Source: JAICWP01 sp035278025
GTDB taxonomy: Bacteria > Acidobacteriota > Terriglobia > Terriglobales > Acidobacteriaceae
Direction of reading: 5' to 3'
Length of the DNA: 60,912 nucleotides
Assembly (NCBI GenBank): GCA_035278025.1
Contig: DATEJK010000019.1
Location: forward strand, 1 to 60,912
The position numbers and the translations under genes were made by a program. Under the pieces are notes generated by a model. It had not been told where the DNA came from. It did not search any database and saw nothing but the letters and a program-made list of their open reading frames with translations. Shown in pieces: positions 17,910 through 27,700 of this stretch (positions are counted from its first letter, which is position 1; each line of letters begins with the position of its first letter).

Positions 17910-19151
17910 TTAGCGGCAGGGCGCCTGCCCGCCGGCACGAAACTGGAACACCTGTATACGATGGTTCCTGGAATCCGCCACATAGATGCGGTCGCGCTCA
18001 TCCACCCACACTCCGATAGGCCGGCTGAATTCCCCTATCTTGTTGCCCGGCCGTCCGAAAACCCTCAGTAATTTACCCTCCTGGTTGTAAACCCGCACCA
18101 CCCCCTGAACTTCATCGCTGAGGTAGAGGTCCCCCGCACTGTCTACGGCCATGCCGGCATGGTCGGGCGGGGAGGTGTTGTCATTGGGCGTGCTGAACTG
18201 GCGGAGCACCTGTCCCTGCAGGTCCAGGATCTGGACGCGGGAGCCGTAGGAGTCGAGCACAAAGAGTTGGTGGCGAAAGAGAACGACACTGGTGGGCTTG
18301 TTGAACTCAGGCTGGCCCGGGCCACGGCGGTTACCGCCAAAATTCCCCACAATCTCGGCGCGCAGGTTAAGCACTGAGATCGCATTCCTCGCGGTGTCAG
18401 CCACATAAATTCTGTCGGCGCGTCCATCCACGGCAACGCCTTCCGGCTGCTCAAAATAAGCTTCACCTTTGATTTTGCCGAGGTAATGGCGAAACCGGCC
18501 CAGGTGGTCATAGACCAGAATCGTGCCACGATCGGAATCGGCGACATAAATGTTGTCCTGGCTATCCGCCGCCACGCCAACCGGGTGTTGCAGTCGCCGG
18601 TCCTTCCCGCCCTGAATGCGGAATGAAGTCTTGCCCTTGAAATCGAGCACGTGCACCGCTTGGGCAGGTGGATCCGCCACAATCACACGTCCGCTAGAGT
18701 CGGTGGCGACGGCGCGAGGCTCGTCCATAACCGCCCGGTGTTCTTCCAGGAAACTGGTTATGGCCTCCACCGCATCGGCCAGCACGGGACGTCCATTGAC
18801 GGTCTCCACGGGATGGGCGCCCGGCTCGTAATCCTCCACGACGCGCTGTTTAGCGGGAACAGCATCATCTGACGACGGAGCGGAAACCGCGGCCGGCTGA
18901 TCCTCAGGCTGGCCGGCGATGGTGCCCACAAACTGGCCAAGTCGCAGTCTGGAGCGGCCCTTGAAGCTTCCGTCCGCGACAAAGGCTCCTACATAGGCGA
19001 GGGAGCAGTCCTTCCCCAGCGGCACCCGGGAGGAGGCCGCGCGGTTTCCCATGTCGCCTCTGTTATTTCTAACCTGCTGGGCGAGAGCCGGAACGGCAAA
19101 ACAGAGGAGCAGAACCACAGTTGGCGACCGAAAGCGAAATGTCCCCGGCAT
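17910..19151 (-). CDS. Secreted NHL-repeat beta-propeller protein
   Basis: 413 residues with a signal peptide (VVLLLCFAVPALAQ). From about residue 135 on, NHL repeats recur: GVAADSQDNIYVADSDRGTI, GVAVDGRADRIYVADTARNA, VDSAGDLYLSDEVQGVVRVY, GVWVDERDRIYVADSRNHRI. These make a six-bladed propeller expected outside the cytoplasm. NHL propellers bind proteins or ligands and some are lyases; nothing here shows catalysis. Residues 35-120 are a unique domain rich in Ala and Pro. Translation starts at ATG 19151 after GTGAG. Just upstream is a textbook CRP-type class II promoter (19193-19235), so cAMP- or other Crp-family control is likely. It is transcribed away from tnaA. Confidence 0.85.
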   Translation of the reverse strand: MPGTFRFRSPTVVLLLCFAVPALAQQVRNNRGDMGNRAASSRVPLGKDCSLAYVGAFVADGSFKGRSRLRLGQFVGTIAGQPEDQPAAVSAPSSDDAVPAKQRVVEDYEPGAHPVETVNGRPVLADAVEAITSFLEEHRAVMDEPRAVATDSSGRVIVADPPAQAVHVLDFKGKTSFRIQGGKDRRLQHPVGVAADSQDNIYVADSDRGTILVYDHLGRFRHYLGKIKGEAYFEQPEGVAVDGRADRIYVADTARNAISVLNLRAEIVGNFGGNRRGPGQPEFNKPTSVVLFRHQLFVLDSYGSRVQILDLQGQVLRQFSTPNDNTSPPDHAGMAVDSAGDLYLSDEVQGVVRVYNQEGKLLRVFGRPGNKIGEFSRPIGVWVDERDRIYVADSRNHRIQVFQFRAGGQAPCR

Positions 19152-19192
19152 AACGGCTCACTGGACGAAGCGGCAGGGCCCCACTTGCGGTG

Positions 19193-19235
19193 ATTATAGG
19201 GCCCAGCAGTCCGCCGGCCTGTGATTCAGGTCACA
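19193..19235 (-). promoter_or_regulatory. Class II CRP-type promoter for the NHL gene, shared gap with tnaA
   Basis: On the minus strand a perfect TATAAT lies at 19198-19193. A perfect TGTGA-TTCAGG-TCACA dyad lies at 19220-19235 with its centre at 19227.5. If the first T of the -10 box is -12, the start is 19186 and the dyad sits at exactly -41.5, the class II position of E. coli CRP. The predicted leader is 35 bases to ATG 19151. The same operator is 44 bases upstream of the tnaA ATG, where tagtgt (19254-19259) is only a weak -10. Which Crp/Fnr protein binds is unknown; none is complete in this window. Confidence 0.75.
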
Positions 19236-19278
19236 GCTTTTTTTTGCCGGCGGTAGTGTGCTGGCGTGGGGACGTCCC

Positions 19279-20655
19279 ATGCGCACCCATACCATCATCG
19301 AGCCCTTTCGCATCAAGAGCGTGGAACCAATCCACTGGACCACCCGGCCGCAGCGGGAAGCGCTCCTGCGGGCAGCCTGCTACAACCTGTTCCAGCTCCC
19401 GGCTGACGGCGTGCTTATTGATTTGCTGACCGATTCGGGTACGGGTGCGATGTCCACGCAGCAATGGGCCGCCATTATGCAAGGCGACGAAAGCTATGCC
19501 GGCAGCCGCAGCTTCGATCATCTGCGCGACTCGGTGCGCGACATCTTCAGGTTTCGCCACGTCATTCCCACGCACCAGGGCAGGGCGGCGGAACGCATTC
19601 TGTTCAGCGTGATGTGCCGTAATGGCGATATTGTGCCCAACAACACACACTTCGATACCACCCGCGCCAACATTGAATTTGTCGGCGCCCAGGCTGTGGA
19701 TCTGCTCATTCCTCAGGGCCGTGAGCCCTCGCTGAAACATCCCTTCAAAGGCAACATGGACGTGGAAGCGCTGGAGAGGCTGCTCACGCGCGCGGGCCGC
19801 GAGCGGGTACCGCTGGTGATGCTTACCATCACCAACAATTCGGGCGGAGGCCAGCCGGTCTCGCTGGAAAACGTGCGGGCGGTGAGCGCGGTTTGCCGGC
19901 GGCACCGCATACCGCTCTATTTTGACGCCTGCCGCTTCGCCGAAAACGCCTATTTCATCAAGCTGCGCGAAAGCGGCTACGCGAGCAAAACCCCGAAGGA
20001 GATAGCGCGTGAGATTTTCAGCTACGGCGACGGCTGCACCATGTCGGCCAAGAAGGATGGTCTGGCCAATATCGGCGGCTTTCTCTGCACCAACAACGAC
20101 GCGCTAGCGCAGCAGGAGAAGAACCTGCTCATTCTCACGGAAGGCTATCCTACCTATGGCGGGCTGGCCGGCCGAGATCTGGAAGCCATCGCCGTGGGCC
20201 TGCAGGAAGCGCTGCACGAGGATTATCTGTGCTACCGCATTGCCTCCACCGCTTACCTTGGCGATCACATTGCCGCCGCGGGCGTCCCCATTGTGCAGCC
20301 CCCAGGCGGCCACGCCATTTATATTGACGCCCGCGCGTTCCTCCCCCACATCCCGGCACAACAGTTTCCCGGCGTAGCTCTGGCCTGCGAACTCTACCTG
20401 GAGGGCGGCATCCGCAGCGTGGAAATCGGCACCCTCATGTTCGGTGATGCCGCCAAAATGGACTTGGTGCGGCTCGCCATCCCACGCCGTGTCTATACCC
20501 AGAGCCACATTGATTATGTGGTCGAGGTCATCCTGGAAGTCTGGCGCCGCCGCCAAGAGGTGGGCGGTCTGCAAGTGACGTACGAGGCGCCATTCTTACG
20601 CCACTTTACCGCGCGTTTGTCGCCCATCAAGGAATCCGTGGCCCAATCGCTTTAA
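19279..20655 (+). CDS. tnaA: Tryptophanase (tryptophan indole-lyase)
   Basis: PLP enzyme that splits L-tryptophan to indole, pyruvate and ammonia. It aligns along its whole length with family members: EPFRIKSVEPI, LLTDSGTGAMS, GDESYAGSRS, IPTHQGRAAE, TITNNSGGGQPVS, DACRFAENAYFIK, SAKKDGLANIGG with the Schiff-base lysine at about residue 259, EGYPTYGG and LRHFTARL. Asp in HFDTT and His in LRHFTA match tryptophanase rather than tyrosine phenol-lyase, which has Thr in FTTT. ATG 19279 is chosen; an in-frame GTG at 19258 would add 7 residues. No tnaC-type leader peptide or tnaB permease is adjacent. A CRP-type site 44-59 bases upstream recalls the cAMP control of E. coli tnaA. Confidence 0.93.
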   Translation: MRTHTIIEPFRIKSVEPIHWTTRPQREALLRAACYNLFQLPADGVLIDLLTDSGTGAMSTQQWAAIMQGDESYAGSRSFDHLRDSVRDIFRFRHVIPTHQGRAAERILFSVMCRNGDIVPNNTHFDTTRANIEFVGAQAVDLLIPQGREPSLKHPFKGNMDVEALERLLTRAGRERVPLVMLTITNNSGGGQPVSLENVRAVSAVCRRHRIPLYFDACRFAENAYFIKLRESGYASKTPKEIAREIFSYGDGCTMSAKKDGLANIGGFLCTNNDALAQQEKNLLILTEGYPTYGGLAGRDLEAIAVGLQEALHEDYLCYRIASTAYLGDHIAAAGVPIVQPPGGHAIYIDARAFLPHIPAQQFPGVALACELYLEGGIRSVEIGTLMFGDAAKMDLVRLAIPRRVYTQSHIDYVVEVILEVWRRRQEVGGLQVTYEAPFLRHFTARLSPIKESVAQSL

Positions 20656-20845
20656 GAGCGGCGAGGTCACGCCCAACGCGCCTGAGATTATTTCCCATCT
20701 TGCGCGGCCGGGCCCCTAAAACAACCGTTTAACGTGCTATTGGTTTGCGGGGGGGGACGGCCGCATGTTTTCAGGCGTAGCCCGGGATTTGCTTCGTCCG
20801 CCCAATATCTACCCTCCTCGCGGTCCTGGCTGGCACAAGGGTGAA

Positions 20846-21844
20846 TCAGCGGAAGCGGTAGCCCGGGTTCAGTTCGCACCTGTACACCTTGGTCTGGTCC
20901 TTATCCTCTCGCAAGTTGCATGTTGCCCAAGCCAGACACAGGTTGGGCCCGAGGGGAAAGACGATGGCGCTCCCGTTGACCTCGGCCTCGATGCTCGGAC
21001 CCTCGGCGTCTGGCGGCAGGGTGAAGTTCAGCGCCTGGCCGAAAATGACGGGATACGAATCGCGAATGGTCTCACTGACCATGGGGTGATACACCTCGGC
21101 CTCAAAAAGGAAGGTGGCGGTGTCCGACCAGTTCAGCACCGAAAGCTTGACCCTGCGGCCGTCATCGGAGAAGTCATTGCTAATGGTGCGGGTAAACGGG
21201 CAAGGCCCGGCGATGCAGGAAACTCTGGGATTGCGAAACTGATTGCCCTCGCCGGCATCCACTGAAAGGGAGCCGATGGCGGCCTTCCATTGTCCATCCG
21301 GCGAACAGGGCTGCTGGCCATGACAAGGAATATTTCCGGTGTTCACTACCTGGAAGGTTTTGACGGCGCTGCCCACGTTCAACGCCGAAGTGGTCTTTTG
21401 CGAATAGCGCACTGCGACTGAAGCTTTTGTTATGACCCCTCTGGTAGGAACCGGCGCAGGATGGGGAGCGCGGGAGAGAGGCAGCATGCGCGCCACGATC
21501 AGCGTGCCCGGATGTACTTCCTCCAGCATCAGGGGACGATAGCCGGTTTGGGCGAAGCTAAGCGTGATGAGTTCGCCCGGCTTCACCCCCGGCCGCAGAG
21601 TCACGCTGAAATAACCGGCCGCATCGGACTGGGCGGTGCCCGTGGCCAGGCCCGCGGACCCGATGATCTGAGCCCCGGCGATGGGTTGTTCCTTATTAGG
21701 GTCAGATTCCTGCCGGATTACCGCCCCTTTCAGGGTAACGGGCTTCGCCTTGGGGATGCGAGACCAGACCACAATCCCGGCCGTCACCGCGGCCGCGATG
21801 ACGGCGACGCCGATCGTGAAGGCAAGCTTTTTCCTGGGCGTCAT
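20846..21844 (-). CDS. Membrane-anchored protein with carboxypeptidase-regulatory-like domain
   Basis: 332 residues. An N-terminal anchor (LAFTIGVAVIAAAVTAGIVVW) is followed by a carboxypeptidase-regulatory-like beta-sandwich (VTLKGAVIRQESDPNKEQPI, GYFSVTLRPGVKPGE, LSFAQTGYRPL), about residues 35-120. The rest (130-332) is a unique extracytoplasmic domain with paired cysteines (IPCHGQQPCSPDG, SCIAGPCPFTR) and an ending LCLAWATCNLRED. I recognise no function for the second half. It is divergent from the glycoamylase-like gene, with a 137-base gap. It stands alone after tnaA, which ends 190 bases away on the opposite strand; that gap holds nothing recognisable beyond GC-rich sequence. Confidence 0.75.
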   Translation of the reverse strand: MTPRKKLAFTIGVAVIAAAVTAGIVVWSRIPKAKPVTLKGAVIRQESDPNKEQPIAGAQIIGSAGLATGTAQSDAAGYFSVTLRPGVKPGELITLSFAQTGYRPLMLEEVHPGTLIVARMLPLSRAPHPAPVPTRGVITKASVAVRYSQKTTSALNVGSAVKTFQVVNTGNIPCHGQQPCSPDGQWKAAIGSLSVDAGEGNQFRNPRVSCIAGPCPFTRTISNDFSDDGRRVKLSVLNWSDTATFLFEAEVYHPMVSETIRDSYPVIFGQALNFTLPPDAEGPSIEAEVNGSAIVFPLGPNLCLAWATCNLREDKDQTKVYRCELNPGYRFR

Positions 21845-21981
21845 GCTCTAGCCTCATCTTACGACAGCCGGAGTGGGGAAGGGCACGCAGTCGCATGCTT
21901 CTCCGGCAGTAATTCTTATGGCACTGGAGCTGCCACGCTCTACTTGCGCGCGGCGAGCAATGCTCGTTTAGAATCGGGGTA

Positions 21982-23376
21982 GTGAGCGAAAGGAGCGACA
22001 ACCGCCGAAAATTTACTCGCCGGGAATGGCTGCGGGGCACCGCCAGCTTGAGCTTGTTCCTGCCGCTGGCCCGCCGTGGCCTCCTGCCCCTCCTGGCAGA
22101 CACTCAACAGAACGGAGCTTCCCCGCCTTGTTTTGCCCCTCCTCCCGCTCCCACCACGCTTTCGCCCGATGACAACCAGCTCCTGGATGAGCTGGTGAAC
22201 GCTGATTTTTGCTTTTTCTGGGAGCAGGCCAGCCCCCAAACCGGACTGGTTAAAGACCGCTTTAATGTGCGCGCGCCCGATAGCCGGGTTGTGGCCAGCG
22301 TGGCTGCCACCGGATTTGGCCTGTCCGCTGTCTGCATCGGGCACAATCACGGCCTCATCACTCTCCCCGAGGCTACGGAACGCGTGCTCACTACCCTGCA
22401 GTTCTTGTGGAAGAAGCTCTCTACCCATCGCGGTTTCTTTTTTCACTTCGCTAATGTGGATACCGGGGAGAGGATGTGGGATTCCGAGGTCTCATCGGTG
22501 GACACGGCCATCCTCCTGTGCGGCATACTCACCTGCCGCCAATACTTTCACCATCCCGAAATCAATCTTTTGGCCCGCCAGATTTTCAACCGCGTGGATT
22601 GGACGTGGCTCTCCGAGGACACTACGCTGCTGCCTCAGGGATGGACGCCGGAGGTGGGCTTCCTGCCCTCCCGCTGGGACTATTACAGCGAGTTGATGAT
22701 GATGTACCTGCTGGGCATGGGCTCGTTTACCCACCCCTTGCCGCCGGCCGCCTGGAATGCCTGGAAACGCACCACCTTCGAGTATGACGGGCTGACCTAT
22801 GTGGGCGCGTTTGCTCCTCTCTTCGTGCACCAGTATTCGCAGGCCTGGTTCGATTTCCGCGGCAAGCGGGACGCCTACGCCGATTACTTCCAGAACTCCG
22901 TGCTGGCCACGGAAGCCCATCACCGCTTCTGCCTCGAACTCGGCAAGGAGTTTTCCGACTACAACGATGACCTATGGGGAATAACCGCCTCCGACTCACA
23001 AAACGGCTACGTGGTTTGGGGCGGGCCTCCGGAGATGGGCCCCATTGACGGCACCGTCGTGCCCAGCGCGACCGCCGGGTCGCTTCCCTTTCTGCCCCAG
23101 CCGGTAATGCGGGTGCTGCGCACCATCAGGAATCGTTATCCCAAAGCCTGGAGCCAGTACGGCTTCGTGAATGCCTTCAATCCCCTCAAGGACTGGTACG
23201 ACCCCGACGTGATCGGCATTGATACCGGCATCACCATGCTGATGGCGGAAAATGCCCGTAACGCTTTCGTGTGGAACACCTTCATGAAAAACCCCGAGGT
23301 ACAACGGGGCATGGAGCGTGCCGGTTTCAAACCCTCGGCCACCTCCGGAACACAAGAAGCGAACGGCCCGCACTGA
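21982..23376 (+). CDS. Tat-exported glycoamylase-like hydrolase (PF10091 type, GH144-like)
   Basis: 464 residues with a twin-arginine signal, TRREWLRGTASLSLFLPL. The mature part follows the (alpha/alpha)6 'glycoamylase' family: LLDELVNADFCFFWEQASP, GLVKDRF, ASVAATGFGLSA, FFFHFANVDTGERMWDSEVS, SSVDTAILLCGIL, GWTPEVGFLPSRWDYYSE, LWGITASDSQNGYVVWGGPP. This family includes beta-1,2-glucanases (GH144) and related periplasmic enzymes. The acidic residues around WDSEVSSVD and WGITASDS are the likely active-site region. The start is GTG 21982. A second glycan-active protein group lies about 23 kb downstream. Exact substrate unknown. Confidence 0.82.
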   Translation: MSERSDNRRKFTRREWLRGTASLSLFLPLARRGLLPLLADTQQNGASPPCFAPPPAPTTLSPDDNQLLDELVNADFCFFWEQASPQTGLVKDRFNVRAPDSRVVASVAATGFGLSAVCIGHNHGLITLPEATERVLTTLQFLWKKLSTHRGFFFHFANVDTGERMWDSEVSSVDTAILLCGILTCRQYFHHPEINLLARQIFNRVDWTWLSEDTTLLPQGWTPEVGFLPSRWDYYSELMMMYLLGMGSFTHPLPPAAWNAWKRTTFEYDGLTYVGAFAPLFVHQYSQAWFDFRGKRDAYADYFQNSVLATEAHHRFCLELGKEFSDYNDDLWGITASDSQNGYVVWGGPPEMGPIDGTVVPSATAGSLPFLPQPVMRVLRTIRNRYPKAWSQYGFVNAFNPLKDWYDPDVIGIDTGITMLMAENARNAFVWNTFMKNPEVQRGMERAGFKPSATSGTQEANGPH

Positions 23377-23406
23377 AAACCCTGTGGCAGAATGAGCGCG
23401 AGGGTG

Positions 23407-23420
23407 GTGACATCTATCAC
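23407..23420 (+). promoter_or_regulatory. CRP-type operator upstream of the cysteine-rich membrane protein gene
   Basis: GTGA-CATCTA-TCAC, a perfect 4-bp dyad with the 6-base gap of Crp-family operators, centred at 23413.5. TAATCT at 23465-23470 can serve as a -10 box giving a start near 23477, which puts the operator near -63.5, close to class I spacing. The next gene begins at 23503. It is the second of three such sites in intergenic DNA of the window. Confidence 0.5.
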
Positions 23421-23502
23421 TGAATAGAGGCTCATGAGTCACTGCTTCCATGTACGTCCACTTCTAATCTGGGGCTGGCAGGTGGGGTGAGCAGGAGCGT
23501 TT

Positions 23503-24078
23503 ATGACGCCGGTTTATTATGTTCTCCTCGCTCTGCTCGTCGCCTCTGGCCTCTTTGTGTTGTACCGGGTTGTCCTGGCCGGCACTCATTTTCTTCGTTT
23601 CCACGGAGAGATGTTGGTGACCTGTCCGGAAACGAAGCTTCCCGCCGCGGTCAAGGTTGACAACTGGGGCGCGGTACTGGCGCCCGGCTCTAATCCCCAT
23701 CGCGCGCACCTGAGCGCCTGCTCGCGCTGGCCGGAACGCCGTGACTGCGCCCAGCCCTGCGTGTGCCAGATCGAAGAGGACCCCGAAGCGCACCGGGTGT
23801 GGACCATCGCCGCTCAATGGTATGAGGGTAAGGACTGCGCCTACTGCGGCCATCCCATCCAGATGAGTCATTTCGAGCATCCCCCGGCCCTGCTCGATGT
23901 GGAGAAAAGAATGATGAAGGAGTGGAATGGCTTGCCGGCGGAGAACCTGCAGGAGGCGTTCACCACCATGAAACCGGTGTGCTGGAATTGCTACATCACG
24001 GAGACCTTCATTCACGAGCATCCCGGCCGGACTGTAATCCGGCCCTGGAAACACTCGCCTCCGTGGGCCAAAAACTGA
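23503..24078 (+). CDS. Unknown membrane-anchored cysteine-rich protein
   Basis: 191 residues. The first 27 form a single membrane helix (VYYVLLALLVASGLFVLYRVVLA). The cytoplasmic or periplasmic domain carries cysteines in ordered sets: one in VTCPETK, then ACSRWPERRDCAQPCVCQ, and two CxxC pairs (DCAYCGHP and VCWNCYIT) about 50 residues apart. The CxxC pairs could bind zinc or an iron-sulfur centre; the CAQPC-type set fits a metal or redox site too. I do not recognise the family. The GGTGGGGTGAGCAGGAG stretch before the ATG gives a good ribosome site. A Crp-type operator lies about 90 bases upstream, so oxygen- or cAMP-linked control is an inference. Confidence 0.75.
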   Translation: MTPVYYVLLALLVASGLFVLYRVVLAGTHFLRFHGEMLVTCPETKLPAAVKVDNWGAVLAPGSNPHRAHLSACSRWPERRDCAQPCVCQIEEDPEAHRVWTIAAQWYEGKDCAYCGHPIQMSHFEHPPALLDVEKRMMKEWNGLPAENLQEAFTTMKPVCWNCYITETFIHEHPGRTVIRPWKHSPPWAKN

Positions 24079-24204
24079 GTGGCTATTAGAGACCGTTAGT
24101 GCGCGCGCGCCAGGTCATCACACAGCGGTCAACGGAATACATCCCGGAAATTAGCGGCATTCCGTCCGGCACGGCTAGCCCGATTAAAAGAAGCTTCGTG
24201 GCTT

Positions 24205-24435
24205 TCAATCCAGTTTCAGTGGACGCTTATCCACGTCTTCTTCTTTCAGCGGGCGGAACTTGTGCCAGACATGCAGGCCACCGGCAACCACCAGCCCCAC
24301 CGCCACGCTGATCAGGAAAAACCAGCGTGCCGCGGGAAGCATAATCACGATCACCGCGATGGCAATGGCGATTACAATGAGGCCAACGACCCCCCGCGCA
24401 GGCCGCGTTTCCTTCTGCCCCGAGTCCGGCTCCAT
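24205..24435 (-). CDS. Small two-helix membrane protein of unknown function
   Basis: 76 residues: a charged N-terminus, then GVVGLIVIAIAIAVIVIML and WFFLISVAVGLVVAGGLHVW, two clear membrane spans, ending in a charged tail KEEDVDKRPLKLD. AGAGGG precedes the ATG. The hydrophobic pattern and the ribosome site make it a believable gene. It is convergent with the cysteine-rich gene; the 126-base gap between them holds no clear terminator. Confidence 0.65.
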   Translation of the reverse strand: MEPDSGQKETRPARGVVGLIVIAIAIAVIVIMLPAARWFFLISVAVGLVVAGGLHVWHKFRPLKEEDVDKRPLKLD

Positions 24436-24772
24436 AGCCCTCTTGCACCTGCCTCCATTCTATCTCCTCAGGCGGCCGGGTGGTCGCAGCCAATCCCCTT
24501 TTCGCCTGAAGCGGCCAGGCCTGCATCTAAGGAATATCCCTCGAGGACCGTGTTCTTCGATAGGAACGCGGGGCGTCTGGCAGGTGTGTAAGCTTTTCGG
24601 AACATTTTTCCAATAAACACCCTGTTAACTACCTTGCTACTTGCCTATAACACCTTGCGGACACAGAATGTTCGCCGTGTAACGGCGCGTGTAGGCCCAT
24701 TCCGCCGAGCTTGCTTGCCCGCGCCCTTGCAGCTCCCCCAATATTCCGAATCGTTCGTGGAGCGCCTTCTCC
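24436..24772. other. Intergenic region upstream of the giant propeller protein
   Basis: 337 bases without a supported gene. Its right half is AT-richer than the surroundings (24595-24660) and contains TATAAC at 24646-24651, a possible -10 box for the gene at 24773 with only a poor -35 (TGTTAA). I see no hairpin, riboswitch or repeat that stands out. Confidence 0.35.
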
Positions 24773-27700
24773 GTGTCCATTACAGGCTGTTGTGTCTCCC
24801 CCAGGGCCCGCCGGCAATCTTGTTCTCGCTTCGCCGCCTGCCTCGCAACCGTGCTCTTTCTGACAGTAAGCTCGTTCGCCCAGTTTCCTACCCCGGTTGC
24901 CCAACCGGTTGGACCCGAGCACGATAATCCGCTGGCCCGCGAACTGTGGTTCCGTAAGGGCCGGGTCGTTCCCGGGAAGCCGGGTGCAGCCGCCCAATTC
25001 CTGCGCCGCGCGTACCAGCAGAAAATGCAACTACGCGCGGCCCATCTCGGCAGAACCGGCGGGGCCGCTACAAGCGCCTACTCCGCCGCGCTGACCACGG
25101 CCACGCCTTCCACAGCTTCTACAAGCAACTATGGCGGCTGGGTGCCTTTGGGTCCCGCGCCCATCAATTCCAACGCAACGGGCGGCCTGAGCGATCAGAA
25201 CTACGGTCCGGTCACGGGACGCGCCACCTCTGTGGTTGTTGATCCCGGAGATCCCACCGGCAACACGGTTTATCTGGGGGGAGCGTATGGCGGCCTATGG
25301 AAGTCCACCAATGCCGCGGCCTCCAATCCTGCCGCTGTGACCTGGACGCCATTGATTGACCAGCAAGCCACGCTGGCGGTGGGCTCGGTGGCGGTACAGC
25401 CCAGCAGCAGCGGTCCCGGCAATGTGGTTCTGGTGGGCACCGGGGAAGCCGATTTCTCCATTGATTCTTACTATGGGCTGGGAATTCTGCGCTCGGCCGA
25501 TGGGGGCAATACGTGGACCATTATCAGCTCCGCCGGCTCCGCCTTGTCCGGCCTGGCCTTCGCCAAAATCGCTTTCAGCACCGATAACCCCAGCCTGGTG
25601 GTCGCGGCGGCCACGGGCGCCGGCAATGACGAGGGCGCCACCAACGCTGGGGGTGGCAACGCCCCCGGACTGTTCACCTCCACGGATGGCGGCCAGACCT
25701 GGGCGCAGACTCAGTTCGGGGTAGATCGCGGCCTCGGCGCCACCTCGGTTATTTACGACCCCGCCAGCCACAAGTTCTTCGCCTTTCTGCAATTCGAAGG
25801 CTATTACGTCTCCGCCGATGGCATCACCTGGGGCCACATGGCCAACCAGCCCGGCACCGCTCTGCACAATTGCCCCATCGGTAACACCGGCGTGCCTGTC
25901 TGCCTCGTTTTTCGCGGCGAAATGGCAGCCGTCCCGGGCAGGGAAGAGCTTTACGCCTGGTATGTCACCATTGATCAGCGGGGGAACATCGGCGATGGCG
26001 GCATCTACAAAACCACCAACGCTGGTGGCTCCTGGCAGCAGGTGAGCGATAGCGGCATCACCAACTGCGGCGACGGGGCGGGGAATGGTTGCGGCACCGA
26101 GCAGGGCTGGTTCAACCTAACGCTGGCTGCCGTGCCCAATGGCGCCGGCACCGACCTGTATGCCGGCGCGGTAAACCTTTATAAGTGCTCCATTACCGCC
26201 AGCAACAGTCTTTGCGCGACCAGGCCGTTCATCAATCTTACCCACGTGTACGGCTGCACTCCGCTGGGTTCGCTGGCCCACGTGCATCCTGACCAGCACG
26301 GGATCAGCTTTCTGCGACTGAGCTCCTCGCAAGTGATAATGTACTTCGCCAATGATGGCGGCATCTACCGCGCCCTGAACGGATATGCGCTTAACTCCGG
26401 CACCTGCGGCGCTGCCCCGAATCCGTTTCAGGATCTGAACGCCACCATGGGCTCAATGTCGCAGTTCGTGGATTTTGCCGACGCTCCCGGGGACCCCGGC
26501 ACTTTACTGGGCGGCACCCAGGACAACGGTTCGCCGGCTACCGACACCAGTTACGGCAGCAACTGGATCTCGGTGAATGGCGGCGATGGTGGCTTTAACG
26601 CCATTGACCCCAGTAATCCCCAGACCTGGTTCACCACCAACACCGACGTCAGCGTGCAACGCTGCAATGACGGCATCAATTGCCTGGCCCAGACCTTCGA
26701 CCCCATCGTTACCAATTCCACGGTGGGAGGGGACCATGGCTTTTTCTATACACCGTTCATTCTTGACCCGCAGGCGGACAGCCGCATGATGGTGGGCACC
26801 TGCCGCCTATGGCGGGGCAACAGCGACGGCAGCGGATTTGCCGCGCTGAGCTATGACTTTGACAGCTTCCTTAACCAACTGCCTTCCACCACAGCCTGCA
26901 CCGGAAACGAAGGCCAAATCATCCGCTCCATTGCCGCCGGAGGACCAGTCACCACCCATGGCTCTTCCGTGATTTACGTTGGCACAGAAGGGGACCCGCA
27001 AGGTTCTCCCCCTTCTGGGGGCACCGTCTGGGTAACCAACAACGCTGACCTTGGACCTTCTACTTGGACCGCCACTCCCGTTTGGAATCCCTTCCAATAC
27101 CCCGTTTCCAGCATTGCGGTGGATCCAGGCGATCCCAGCGGCAGCACCGCTTACGCGACGGCCATGGGCTTTGGCACGGGAAATATATCGAAGACAACGA
27201 ACCAGGGCCTGGGGTGGACGCAGGTTGGTCTTCAACTGCCCAATGCTCCAGTTAATGCCATCGTGATCGATCCGGATGATAGCAACACTGTCTATGTCGG
27301 TACGGATGTAGGCGTCTATAGCAGTCATGACCTGCAGAAATGGACCGAACTGGGGCAACTGCCTAGCGTAGCCGTCCTGCAGTTGCACATGTTCGAGTCG
27401 GGCGGGGTCAAGCAGCTTCGCGCCGGCACCTACGGCCGCGGTATCTGGTCCTACGACATTCCGTACCAGATTAGAATCACCACTCCGCACGTTTACCTTT
27501 TCCCCGGCCAGACGGGGACAATCAACGGCATCATTACCGGCTACAACGGCTACAGCAGTCCAGTGGACATTGAGTGCCCTTCCAACGTAAGTTTCGGCAC
27601 TTGCACCGGTATGACAGTGACCCCAATGCCCTCGGGGACGGCGTTTTCCTTGTCGGTCACCGCCGGGACAGCGCCTCAGGATTCCACCCTGGTGCTGCAA

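Noticed and set aside
24226..24234. Single DnaA-box-like TTATCCACG
   Set aside because: It lies in the coding sequence of the small membrane protein and stands alone; an origin needs a cluster.
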